A DNA stretch of 64,000 nt from Cavia porcellus (taxonomy: Eukaryota > Chordata > Mammalia > Rodentia > Caviidae). The notes beneath the pieces are model-generated. The model had not been told where the DNA came from. It did not search any database and saw nothing but the letters and a program-made list of their open reading frames with translations. The stretch is from assembly GCF_034190915.1 (NCBI RefSeq), contig NW_026947484.1, positions 69,643,482 to 69,707,481 of the forward strand. Reading direction: 5' to 3'. Both the position numbers and the translations under genes were made by a program. Shown piece after piece: positions 1-9,961 of the stretch. Numbering within the stretch: the first letter of the stretch is position 1; each line of letters starts with the position of its first letter.

Positions 1-309
1 GGGTAGTGTGTAAATTTTTATCATCATTACTTGACATAATTTAGTGGTCATTTACAGTAAGCTGCTGACTTTTTAAGGCACCAGCATTTAGACTGAGAAA
101 CTTTGATGCATTTATTTAAGTTAGTATGGAGGTCTGTCATTAGTATTTTCCTGCTCTTCATTGTATTTGTATCTTAATATTTTAGAGTAAAGTTGGTTGA
201 AATATTCTGACTTGTGTAAAGTCAACCTCTTAAAATATCAAGGCCAAAAAAATTTATAAATGGAGGTATGTGTGTGTGTATGCATGTAAGTTTTTTGATT
301 TTTGGTGGG

Positions 310-391
310 GTTTTTTTGGTGTTAAGGATCGAACTCATGGCCTTGCACTTGCAAGGCAGGTGCTTGTGCTGCTGAGCTAAAAACCCGGCCC
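310..391 (-). repeat. ID-type SINE
   Basis: Read on the minus strand it gives the tRNA-like A-box (gagctaaaaacc region reversed) and the B-box gttcgatcc, slightly diverged. The T-run at 311-317 is the reverse complement of its A-tail. Confidence 0.85.
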
Positions 392-675
392 TTGTATGCA
401 TGTATTTTAAAAGTAGGTTTTTACTTTTCTTTATTAAAAGATAAAAACTTTTATGGTTGTTTTTATGTATTTTGTTTGGGTGAAAAATGATTGCAAACTG
501 CACAGATACTAAAATGCACCTATTTAGTTGATGAAGTATTTTGATTTGGCAAAATAAATATGTCTGTTGAGAATACAGAAATGAAAGACTGCAAAGTCTA
601 CCTAAGTTCGCTTTTGAAGCAAGGAAATTTGTTTCCTAAAGGGAGAAAAACCTTTTTATGTCCCACTGACCTGTG

Positions 676-698
676 GTTTTCCCTCTCTCTGCCTAAAG
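676..698 (+). other. Splice acceptor of the terminal exon
   Basis: A pyrimidine tract (ttttccctctctctgcct) is followed by the AG at 697-698. The next base starts an open frame that runs to a stop at 855. The base at -3 is A rather than the usual C or T, so the exact junction is not certain. Confidence 0.6.
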
Positions 699-857
699 CA
701 CGATGAGGAATTCTGGCAATATAATACCTTCCAGTACTGGAGGAACCCTCTGCCCCCCATTGATCTGGCTGACATCGAAGACATCAGTGAGGACGGCCTG
801 CTGGAGCCAACCCTGGAGGACAGGAGTGAAGGTGCAGAGATGGACATGGAGTCCTGA
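699..857 (+). CDS. Last coding exon (52 codons) of an unidentified host gene
   Basis: The frame opens directly after the splice acceptor and ends at TGA 855-857. Read from the sequence, the peptide begins HDEEFWQYNTFQYW, passes through NPLPPIDLADIEDI, and ends in an acidic tail finishing MDMES. An aromatic block (W, Y, F, Y, W within ten residues) followed by a proline pair and an Asp/Glu-rich end looks like a constrained protein C-terminus, not random translation. GC content rises sharply against the flanking intron. I do not recognise the protein and assign no function. The exon phase at its left edge is not fixed by the sequence shown. Confidence 0.75.
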   Translation, partial: HDEEFWQYNTFQYWRNPLPPIDLADIEDISEDGLLEPTLEDRSEGAEMDMES

Positions 858-1905
858 GGGCACCGCAGCAGGGGACACGCTGGGCTCCAGGAGACGGCGC
901 TAAGTGGATTTGCATCTTCTGAAGGAAAGAGCTGTTTTCCAGACTTGGCCTGGTGTCCTTCCAAACTGAAAATTCAGGAAAGATCACCTTGAAGAGAAAC
1001 CTGTGTACTGCTGAACTTTCCTGTAGGGATTTGCCCGTGATACAGTACAGTTGTAAGCAAAGTATTTTATGTGTGCATTTTTAAAGAAAAGAGTTCTGTA
1101 TAGGTTCTAACTTTGAAGAAACTGGTGTTACAAAAGAACTCTAGCAGTTTTAGAAATAGATGAAAAATGCTCAAATCTTCCTCCTTTCTATACCAAAAAG
1201 TTTATTTGTGTTACATTAAATGAATATCATTTTATAATTGTTAAAAGAATACTTTGTAATACATCTTACTGACTTTTTAGTTGAACAAAAAGCAGACTTG
1301 AACATCTATGCAAACCTAAAATGTGGAGGGTTTTCTCTGAAAGCTAGTATTGTTTCAGAAGAGCTTTGTAAATGAAAAGTAGAATGTCCATTTGAGTGGC
1401 ATGTTTTAACTAATGTACAGTGTTTGATGTTTGGTGAGCTTTACTGTGGGCAGTCTACAGTAGACAAAGCAGATTTTGGTTAGTGTGTATCCCTCCCCCT
1501 TTCCAAGACAAGAGGAAAGAAATTTATTGTATGACCAGTTTTTTTGGTTTTAAATTACTTTGAGGGCATGGATTTGATGGCTTATTACTTTAGACCTGTA
1601 GTTCTCCACACTGACTGCACTTTAGGGTCCCCGCTGGGCCCAGTTCTAGAGAGAGGCTTGATTATTCTGAGCGGGGCCCTTGATATGTCTCGTGTTTCCT
1701 CTGTGTCTTTACCGAGCAGACAGGTTGAGAATCGTAGACTAATGGTAGTTTTTCCTGTTTAAAGGAGATAACTAATATGAGTGGAAATAATGCCTGTTAA
1801 TTAGCTTTGTTTTTATTTTGCTCCTTTGATAGCTTTGTTACAACTAAGTTATTTTGTTGCCATTACTATCTCATTGTTAAAAATAAAGTAGGCAGTTTGT
1901 GTTTG
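858..1905 (+). other. 3' untranslated region of the left-edge gene
   Basis: Runs from the stop codon to about 18 bases past the AATAAA at 1882. It is repeat-free for a full kilobase, unlike nearly everything else in the window, which fits a retained 3' UTR. It contains several AT-rich elements. Shorter transcript ends cannot be excluded. Confidence 0.6.
1882..1887 (+). terminator. Polyadenylation signal AATAAA
   Basis: Canonical hexamer followed within 10-25 bases by a GT-rich run (cagtttgtgtttgagtg), the expected layout of a cleavage and downstream element. A second AATAAA near 2226 lacks this GT-rich follow-up. Confidence 0.55.
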
Positions 1906-2561
1906 AGTGATATCCAGTATTATGACTATATTAACTTTTGTACTCTATCAAGAATGTTGGTTTTCTGTTTCAGTAACTTCTCCCTACTTATGTATTTGTT
2001 GTTGATGACATTACATCCAAAATTCAGAAAAGAGGATAACTGCCAATGAGAAAACTATATTGTGTATACCACAAGATTTAAGTGAGTTAAGATTAATAAG
2101 AGAACTGAAGGCAAATATTGTGGTACACATGGTTCAGAATCATATACTGCCACTTCTTAGCTATGTCACATTGAGCAAGTTATTTTCCTCTCGAGGCCTC
2201 AGATTTCTTACCTGTAAAATGAGAAATAATAAATAGTATCTACCTCAGAGACTATGTTTCATGTCAAGCAGTGTTCTAAGTACACACATTATCTTACTTA
2301 GGTTACAAGTAACCTTATCCTTTTTTTGACACGATTACTTTATTGATTCCTTACAATCAAATTCTGCCAGCTTGTGAGGTGGCTGCTTCCTGCTGTTGGC
2401 TTCTCGTACACCTTCCAGCCCAAGTCTTCCTTACAACCCACGCTGCTGAGCTCAGTCTCCCATCTTTATCCACGGACTGTAAGCTGGATACAGCTGCTGA
2501 CAAAAGCAGCTCCTGCCATCAGGAGCCCGGTGTCAGGAAAGAAAGAAAGCTGAGTTGAAAC
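1906..2561. other. No gene or repeat recognised
   Basis: Sequence just past the gene end. It contains short open frames but no splice context, and no SINE or L1 signature that I can see. Confidence 0.5.
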
Positions 2562-2578
2562 AGAAATTGGTTTATCTC

Positions 2579-2664
2579 CAGCCTTGGAATCAGGCAGTCG
2601 TGAGTTCGATCCCTGGTACCGATAAAAACGAAAAAGACCAAAAAAAAAAAAAAAAAAAAAAAAA
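2579..2664 (+). repeat. 5'-truncated ID SINE with perfect 17-bp target duplication
   Basis: The element starts inside the ID body and keeps the B-box gttcgatcc, the ggtaccgataaaaa motif and an A-run of about 25. The 17 bases at 2562-2578 are repeated exactly at 2665-2681, so the boundaries are secure and the insertion is young. Confidence 0.95.
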
Positions 2665-3159
2665 AGAAATTGGTTTATCTCAAGGCAGACAAAGGGAAGG
2701 GGAGCCGATAGATAGCTCCAGTAGATAGCTCCGCAACAGGGAAGAAACATTCAGAACCAAGCTACTCATAGTAACCTTATCTTAGGGAGTTCCCAAAGCA
2801 GCCAGTGCTTGCTCATGATGGGTGGGCAGCATGGCACGTGTTAGTCAGCAGGCAGTCCTATCAGTTGCTGGGAGGGCAATGCCAGTAATCTTTTACGAAC
2901 ATAGCAATGCATGACTATCGTCCTTTGCCCAAAGATGTGTATTCAAAAGGTTTGCTGTCATTGCATCACATAGGGAAGTGGTGGAGACTGTCTGGCTACT
3001 GGATGAAGGCAGAGTGCAGCCCTACGGGGGATTTCTGTGATCTGAGGTAGAAGTCTGTATGCACTGACTGGTGAGAGCTTAGGAAATAGATGGCAGAGGT
3101 GAGAGAAGTTTCAGAGCAATACATAGCATGAGCTCTGTCACAGTTTATGTCTGGTCCCA

Positions 3160-3475
3160 GGCCTCACGAGTTTGAATTGTGCATTTGTTATTCACTGTCT
3201 ATTGCTTGGACTGATGGTGTCAGTGCTCCACCCACAAAGGGGTGGAGCCAGAATGCGATGTAATGGCAGGAAGAAGGTATGTCTTGCTCTTTGCTGGTTC
3301 CTGCTTGCTGTTTGCACCCACCGTGAACTGCGACCCAGCCATGCCCACCTGCCTTAGAGCCAACTGAGTGTGGACTGAAACCTCCAAAAACTGTAAGAAA
3401 TAAACCTTTCCTTTACAACTTAGGCTTCAAGTATTTTGTCTCAGCAACGAGTAAAAAGTAACTAACACAAGCTCA
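3160..3475 (+). mobile_element. MaLR/ERVL-type LTR fragment
   Basis: The right half follows the pattern of mammalian MaLR LTR ends: a CCTCCAAAAACTGTAAG motif, then AAATAAACCTTTCC (polyadenylation signal), a TTTTGTCTCAGCAA block and a terminal CTAACACAA. The left end is not resolved. No internal retroviral genes are present. Confidence 0.6.
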
Positions 3476-4195
3476 TTAAAACCATACACAAACTATATCC
3501 AAACAAAGTTAATTTGAAGAACAAACCAGCCTCCATACTGATTTTCTGTCAGTAGAAATGCTAATTAAAAAAAGGAAGAGGACTGAGTTTTGGATAGCAG
3601 TTAACTGACCCATAGAAACAGGAGCTGAGATTTCTGAGGATGTGAGGGGAGGCAGGTGCTCTTGCATCAGTCCTTGTGTGCTGGTTTAACTGTTTAATGT
3701 CAGTCTGGCTGTCACATCCGTGTACAGTGGTCACCCCAGTGGTGCTTACAGTGTTTGCAAAGCTGTGCAGACATCACAGTCACGAGCATTTTCAACACAC
3801 AGAAGACAATAACCTTTAGCCATGTCCCTCAGCCCTGCTCCCAGGCCTCAGACAGACAGCTGCCTTTGGTCTTTATTTTTGATATTTTAAAAAATCATAT
3901 ATCCTTTGACCAACATTGTTCCATCCTTTTCTCCTCACCGTTCTCCTACGAGATTAGCGTTTTTCAATTCCACAGCCAAGGTCGTGTGATATTTGCCTTT
4001 CTGTGCCTGACTGACTTCCCTAATGTGATGTTTTTCAGGTCCACCTGTGTCACAAATAGGTGAACTAGGATTTTTGTCTTCATTCTCTTTTGATAAATTG
4101 CAATGCATATATATGTCATGTTTTCTTCTCCATTGCTGGATACATGGGTTGATTCTATATCCTGGCTGTTATAAAGAAATATATGGTTTCTTAAC

Positions 4196-4354
4196 TTTTT
4201 TTTTTTTTAGGTTTTTGAGACAGGGTCTTGCATTGTAGTTCAAGATGGTCTTGGAACTCACTATGTAGTCCCAGCTGCCCTTGAAGTCAGGGCAATCCTC
4301 CTGCCTCATCCTCTGAGAGCTGAGATAACAGATGTGAACCACTGCCCTGCTAAA
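4196..4354 (-). repeat. B1 SINE
   Basis: Antisense B1: T-run, then ttgagacagggtcttgc, the duplicated ctatgtag block, and the gatcctcctgcctca-like promoter region. It splits the L1 relic. Confidence 0.85.
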
Positions 4355-4641
4355 CATTTTTTCATGTATTTGCTATTTGTAGTTCTTTTTTGTTTGCTTG
4401 CAAGGCTTTCCAGAAAGGCTGGCTGTTGGCGTCTTGGTGGCTCCTCCCAGCCCTAGCATGGCTGATTCTTAGGAGGCACTGACTTCTGCCTTCGTAGCTC
4501 TTCATCTGAGAAGTGCTTGATCATCTCAGACGCATACTTCCATGTTTTGAAGATTAGTCCTACACTTTTCTGCAGTGGCTGCTCTTTTGATCTCCACCAG
4601 CAGTGTATAAGGTACTTGCTGTTCACATTTTAAACAGGGTT

Positions 4642-4666
4642 TTTTGTTTGTTTGTTTGTTTGTTTT
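4642..4666. repeat. (TTTG)n microsatellite
   Basis: About five TTTG units within the L1 relic. Confidence 0.8.
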
Positions 4667-4830
4667 ACTTTTTTGCTCTGGAATTATTTCAGTTCCTTAT
4701 AAATTTTGGGTATTTCCTATCAGATATATAGTTTACAAATATTTTCTCTCCTGTAAGTTGTCATTTAGTTTTTTAGTATTTTAAAACAGCGATTTAAAGT
4801 TTATCCCCACTACCCTGCGGGTTATTCTGA

Positions 4831-5419
<589 letters not shown>

Positions 5420-5528
5420 GTTGCATTTCCTTTTGAGGATATATCCAAAACATCGTTGCTCACAACAATGTCATGAAGCATTTTCCCTGGATGATTCTAC
5501 TAACTATAGCTTTAAGCCTTGCATTTAA
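5420..5528 (-). mobile_element. Old L1 ORF2 fragment
   Basis: Antisense L1 phrases around tccaaaacatcgttgct and ctaactatagcttt join in L1 order to ttaacctttaatcc at 6290. The B1 and LTR at 5532-6240 are therefore insertions into one L1. Confidence 0.6.
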
Positions 5529-5531
5529 GTC

Positions 5532-5644
5532 TTGTTTGTTGTTTTCTGAGACAGAGTCTTGCTATGTAGCCCATGCTGGCCTTGAACTCAGAGCAATTGT
5601 CCTGCCTCGGCCTCTGGTGTGCTGGGCTGACAGTCATGTGCCAC
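5532..5644 (-). repeat. B1 SINE, 5' end missing
   Basis: Antisense B1 with ctgagacagagtcttgctatgtag and a truncated promoter end at gtgccac, where the following LTR begins. Confidence 0.8.
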
Positions 5645-6240
5645 TGTTACAGACAGCTGAGTTAGAAATATTATAGGCAGGCAGACAGGGCTGGGCCCTC
5701 GTAGGAGCCAGTGTAGAAGACCAGATACCTTGAACATTAGAGGAGACAGATATCTCTGCTGCAGCCAGATCTCTAGACAAAAGGCTAAAACAAATGCAAC
5801 CACACCCTCAGTATAAACATCAGGGATTGATATTCTAAATAGTTATGGATCACCCTGAGGAAACCAGGAGTCACCATCCCAACCCTCTACAAGAGGAGTT
5901 ACTGTTCTTTAAGCATGCCAGCTTGCTATGTGACTGGGTTCCCTGTTTGTCCCGGATTTAATCAACTTTACCTGATAGTTAATCTTACTGGTTGACCCTA
6001 GTTCTGTCTCACCTCACGCCCACCTGCCTTGAGAGGGTCCCATGCTTTCCCCACCTTGGACCCCTCTTGGTTTTGCTTTATAAAAGTCCTTGGAAAAGAC
6101 AGAGTCCCTGGCAACCTGCTCAGGACCCCTTCTGTCTCTGTCAGACAGAAGCTTTCTTTCTCTCAATAAACATATGCAGCTCTTAACCTCTGTTGTTCCT
6201 AAAATTCATTCTTTGATTTTAGAGCATACGGATTCACACT
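5645..6240 (+). mobile_element. Solo LTR, probably class I endogenous retrovirus
   Basis: It has LTR layout: a TG start near 5645, a TATA-like tttataaaag at about 6078, a pyrimidine/CAG-rich R region, and a polyadenylation signal in ctctcaataaacata near 6162. No gag, pol or env follows. I did not find convincing target duplications, so both ends are approximate to some tens of bases and the family is unassigned. Confidence 0.5.
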
Positions 6241-6404
6241 GGACACCTACTAGGTTGGGAGTTTCTTCTATATCATCACCACCCTCACATTTAACCTTTA
6301 ATCCATTTTTGAGTTGATTTTTTTAATATGGCAAAAAATAAGATCTATGTTTACTCTTCATGTAGACAACTCAGTTTCCCCAGAACCATTTATTGAAAAG
6401 CCTG

Positions 6405-6511
6405 GCCTTGGGGCTGGGGATTTAGCTCAATGGCATAAGCGCCTGCCTTGCAAGCAGGCAGTTGTGAGTTCGATCCCCGGTACCGATAAAAAGGAAAAAG
6501 ACAATAAATAA
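6405..6511 (+). repeat. Full-length ID SINE
   Basis: Complete body from ttggggctgggg through A-box tagctcaatggc and B-box gttcgatcc to the gataaaaaggaaaaagac tail. The flanking gaaaagcctg is repeated at 6395-6404 and 6512-6521. Confidence 0.95.
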
Positions 6512-6525
6512 GAAAAGCCTGACTG

Positions 6526-6640
6526 GGTTGGGGTACAGCTGAGCATTAAAGGACCTGCAGAACACGTGCAAAGCCCTGGGTTCAGTCCCCAGCAGCACAT
6601 GGCGTGCAGGCATGTACACACACACACACAGACATGGTGT
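6526..6640 (+). repeat. Older ID-type SINE with (CA)n tail
   Basis: This is a different ID version: ggggtacagctgagc, then ccctgggttcagtccccag (B-box gttcagtcc), then a tail that has become an ACAC run near 6615-6630. Confidence 0.75.
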
Positions 6641-7164
6641 TTCCTCAATACCTGTTCTTGGCACCTTTTTCAAAAATTTGGCTGAAAAAGAATTACTTGG
6701 CTGTGAAAGTGTGGATTGTTTCTGCACTACTTTGTGCCATTGTTTGTGGTGCCATGTTAGTTGCTGTATCTCTGTAGTACATTTTGAAGTCATGCAATAA
6801 AACTCCGGCTGTGTTCTTTTTGTTCAAAATTGCTTTGGCTATTGCAGGTCTTTTATGATTCCATCTATGTTGGGAGCCTTGAAGCTGGAAATTGATCACA
6901 TGGGTAAGGCAGGAGCATGGCCATTCCAAGAACAAAAGGTGCCCAAGGCAGCCAGGAGAAGAAGCTGCTTCAGCCCAGAGAACACCCAGCACCGAGACAG
7001 TCTGCACAGTGGGCTGCTAGGACAGGGTGTCATATGCCAAAAGGTGTAAATAAAGGCTTCCACGGTGAGAAAGCCACACACACAGATTTTAGTGTTTGTG
7101 CTGCTGAGGCAAGCACAGTTCCGCAGGGACTTTATGAAGGATTTGGTTTTCTTTTGTTGAAGAA

Positions 7165-7260
7165 TGTCATTGGTGTAATCCCAGCACTGAGGAGGCTAAG
7201 GCAACCTGGGCTACAAAGCCAGCCCGAATTGCTTAGGGAAATCTTGTTTTAAAAAGACCA
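7165..7260 (+). repeat. B1 SINE fragment
   Basis: Carries tgtaatcccagcactga and the ggctacaaagccagcc duplicated segment. The first 40 bases of a standard B1 are missing. Confidence 0.75.
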
Positions 7261-7881
7261 AAAGGTCATTGGTATTTTGATAGAGAGTGTGTTGAATCTG
7301 TAGATCATCCTGAATAGAATGGATACTTTAACAGTATAGATTCAATATTAAGAAATGCCTTTTAGCCCTTATTGAAACAATGACATGGATTTTGTTTGTT
7401 TCATTAATGTCCTGTACTGCATTTATTACTTAGTGTAAGTCTAGTCATACTTCTGTGTCTGGGATGAATCTTACTTGATCAGGATAAATAATCTTTTTAA
7501 TGTTTTTGACTTCAATTTGCATATATTTTGTTGAGGATTTGCATCTGGACATTGTTTATTGGATATTGGTCTTTGATACCATTTCCTGTCTGGTTTACCA
7601 TCAGGTTAATGTTGACCTTTTAAAATGAATTTGGAAGAATTCTCATCTCCAATTTTTTGCAATAGTTGGTGAAGAATTGCTCTTTAAATGTTCGCTAGGA
7701 TTCATCCGTGAAGCCATCTGTTCTCTGTTTTTTTTCTTTTTTTCTTTGATGGGAAATCTTTGTTTCTGACTGAATCTTGTTGTTCAGATTTTGTATTTCT
7801 TCAAAACTCATTCTCAATAGCTGTATGTGCCCAGAAAACTTACGGACTTCTTCTGCTATTCCAATTTGCTACGCTAATAAT

Positions 7882-8253
7882 TGAAAGAACCCTGCCCTAG
7901 GCCGGACACTGTAGCCAGTAAAGCCTTGGAGGCAGAACAATGAGCTCTATCTTCCCCGCCCCTAGGAATTTACCTGTGGTGCAAAATGAATACCAGTGGG
8001 CTACCTGTGCATCACTAATGCCCCTCAGGCACCACCCCAAACCTAAGCTACATGTATGCCCCCACTCCATGTGTCTGATGGAGAGATTGCCAGGACCCCA
8101 GAGAGAATGCTGGACCCCGGAGGGTCAGGGTACCCCGGAGGGTCAGGGGGTCTCTCCCCGCATTCTTAAAGGTCGTTTATATTTCATACTTATCTTTTTA
8201 GCTGTGCCACAATTCTATCATATGGTTCCCTGACCGGGAATCCAATTCTATCA
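7882..8253 (+). mobile_element. Endogenous retrovirus remnant: LTR, primer site, terminal stub of second LTR
   Basis: A 339-bp LTR runs from TGAAAG (7882) to CTATCA (8220). It is followed by a 2-base spacer, a tRNA-Glu-type primer-binding site (8223-8242), and then the ten-base LTR end aattctatca again at 8244-8253. Both outer edges are flanked by ataat (7877-7881 and 8254-8258), so the LTR-PBS-LTR-end string behaves as one integrated unit whose interior was lost. It sits inside L1 ORF2 sequence. A sister LTR is at 16410. Placement in class I is inferred from the tRNA-Glu site. Confidence 0.8.
8223..8242 (+). other. Retroviral primer-binding site, tRNA-Glu type
   Basis: The string starting TGG and reading tggttccctgaccgggaatc is complementary to the 3' end of mammalian tRNA-Glu including CCA, as I know that tRNA. 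It lies two bases after an LTR end, the standard position. Confidence 0.75.
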
Positions 8254-8461
8254 ATAATCTCTTGGGATTTTTGTAAGAGTGACACTGCTTCTAATGTCTC
8301 TTCTTTGTGCTTGACTTTACCTACCTGAGCCTTCTCTCTGCTGTTCTTACTGTAGTTGATGGTTTGTCAGCTTTGTTTTTCCAGAAAACCAACACTTCAT
8401 TTCACTGATCATGCATATATAGACTTCTTCTTTAATTTTTGGTTTGCCTGATTGGAGTAAG

Positions 8462-8580
8462 GTCTTTTTTGGTACATGGCCTGGCTTGGCCTGGACTCCT
8501 GGGGGCTGCATCTCTCCCATCTCAGGCCCATAGGGCCTGGAACTATAGGTGTGCGTCACTGCACCTGGGCACTGGTCTGG
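8462..8580 (-). repeat. Degenerate B1/Alu-like SINE
   Basis: Contains ctataggtgtgcgtcactgc, the antisense promoter end of a B1-like element, but the middle is strongly diverged. Confidence 0.45.
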
Positions 8581-8599
8581 CCTTTAGTTTTTCCTGCCT

Positions 8600-8870
8600 C
8601 CTTTTAAAAAGATTTAGTTATTTTTGCACATATTTGTCATACATATTGATTGCAGAGAATTTGTACCTGTACATAATATATCTTTTCTTTCCCCCCTCCC
8701 TTTTCTTCAACCCTTCTTCCCCTCCTCACTTACAAAACCGTTGTTTCCATTTTATTATTATTTTTCCTCCCCCTCCACTCCTCTTCCCATTTCTTCCTAT
8801 TTCCCAGTATCTGTCTATCTTCCATTAAGCTCCTGTTTGCCCTTAGGTTTCTCACACGAGAGAAACAATG
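8600..8870 (-). mobile_element. L1 3' end, gtacaaattc lineage
   Basis: Antisense gaatttgtacctgtacataatatatc is the same tail found at 16380, 17580, 20790 and 27320, followed by a long pyrimidine tract (the polypurine tract of the L1 3' UTR). It is nested in an older L1. Confidence 0.7.
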
Positions 8871-9390
8871 TTAATTTCCTTCCTGCTAATTTTGATTCTA
8901 GTTTGTTCTTGTTTTCTTGCTTCCTGGAGGGCAACATTTGTTCTTTTTTATTTTCGATTTCTCTTCTTTTTTGTATATAGACATTCATTGCTGTAAACTT
9001 TTAGAACTGCTTTCACTGTGTCCCATAGGTATGCTGTGTTTTCATTTGTCTCATTTTAAAATTTATTGCTTGATCTATTTGCTGGTCAAGATCATGTTGT
9101 TTAATTTCCATGTATTTGTGAAATTTCTAAAAGCCTCCTGTTACTGACTTCTACTCTTATACTATTGTGATCTGAAAAGATACTATGATTTCAGTACTTT
9201 TAAATTTGTTCAATACTTTAAATTTGTTAAGACCTGTTTCATGGCCTAGCACCTAATCCGTCTTGGGGAACGTTCTGGGTGTAGCTGGGAAGATGATGTG
9301 TAGCGCCGCCATTGGATGGGATACCGGTATGTGAAGTTAAACATACATGAGTGGGTTTCTCATTTCTGCTCAGGCATGCATGCAGAGATC

Positions 9391-9500
9391 CTGGGGGGGG
9401 GGTTGTTTGTTTGTTGTTGTTCTTGTTTTCTTACAGGAATCAAACTCAGGACCTTGCAAGCACTTGTGCTTGTGCCACTGAGCTGTAATCCCAGCACGCA
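9391..9500 (-). repeat. ID-type SINE
   Basis: Antisense body with caggaatcaaactcaggac and cactgagct. The adjoining GGGGGGGG and TTGTTTG runs replace a clean T-tract. Confidence 0.7.
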
Positions 9501-9860
9501 GGCATGTAAAGAGCTCGGAGGTTATCATTCTTCTCTAAAACAAGTAAAGCACTCAATAACTAAGAAATAAACTTACAGCTGTGAAAGTAAGGGAACGCAG
9601 GATTCAGAGTGTTACAGCTGACCAGGGCAGAAGTTACAAGTGTGAAGACCACCGTGGAAATGAGTACTGGGGTAGAATAATTGCTGAGAGCTCACTGTGC
9701 ACGAATCTGGGAATTACAAAGTCTCAGACCCATGAATGGAACGCAAAGAGTGGCTCAGACAGCATTTTCAATAGCTGTATGTCAAAAAATAAAATCCTAA
9801 GAGTGTTCAGAGAAAGTGTTTGATGTTGATGTACAAAGGTTTAATAACATATATTTTATA
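9501..9860. other. No gene or repeat recognised
   Basis: A short unique stretch between an old ID and the younger ID at 9876. Its open frame on the plus strand (9581-9823) has no splice or homology support that I can see. Confidence 0.45.
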
Positions 9861-9875
9861 ATAAACATATTTGTA

Positions 9876-9961
9876 GGACTGGGGATTTAGCTCAGTGGGA
9901 TAAGCACCTGCCTGGCAAGCACAAGATCATGAATTTGATCCCGGTATCAAAAATAAATAAA
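9876..9961 (+). repeat. ID SINE with 15-bp target duplication
   Basis: Body from ggactggggatttagctcag to a short (AAAT)-rich tail. The sequence at 9861-9875 recurs at 9962-9976 with one mismatch. Confidence 0.9.

Larger units (their letters stand above)
1..698 (+). other. Intron upstream of the last exon of the left-edge gene
   Basis: AT-rich sequence with no coding signal. It leads into a pyrimidine-rich splice acceptor at its right end, so I read it as intron of the plus-strand gene whose final exon follows. It carries one minus-strand ID SINE near 310-391. The rest shows no recognisable repeat. Confidence 0.6.
3860..4830 (-). mobile_element. Old L1 ORF2/3' end fragment
   Basis: On the minus strand this resembles the 3' part of L1 ORF2 and the start of its 3' UTR. 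Recognisable phrases are the GGCTGTTATAAAG and TGGATACATGGGTTGATT antisense region and the TTATAAATTTTGGGTATT region. It is heavily diverged and interrupted by a B1 at 4196-4354 and a TTTG repeat at 4642-4666. Confidence 0.65.
6285..9330 (-). mobile_element. L1 ORF2 relic, interrupted by SINEs and an LTR
   Basis: Read on the minus strand the blocks follow L1 ORF2 order. Antisense landmarks are ccatttattgaaaagcc (6388), cttggcacctttttcaaa (6658), ttgctttggctatt (6830), tttgtgaaatt near 9115 and ggcctagcacctaatcc (9243). Many stops and shifts make it dead. Nested within it are ID elements at 6405 and 6526, a B1 fragment at 7165, a retroviral LTR remnant at 7882 and an L1 3' tail at 8600. Confidence 0.8.

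Noticed and set aside
3640..3660. Possible 7SK RNA pseudogene (ggatgtgagggg)
   Set aside because: Similarity stops after about ten bases.
6420..6480. Possible tRNA genes in ID bodies (A-box and B-box present)
   Set aside because: No cloverleaf-forming acceptor stem. These are tRNA-derived SINEs with A-tails and target duplications.
6427..6648. Open frames across ID elements (also at 20747, 41435, 51618 and others)
   Set aside because: Their translations recur wherever an ID SINE occurs, so they are SINE shadows.
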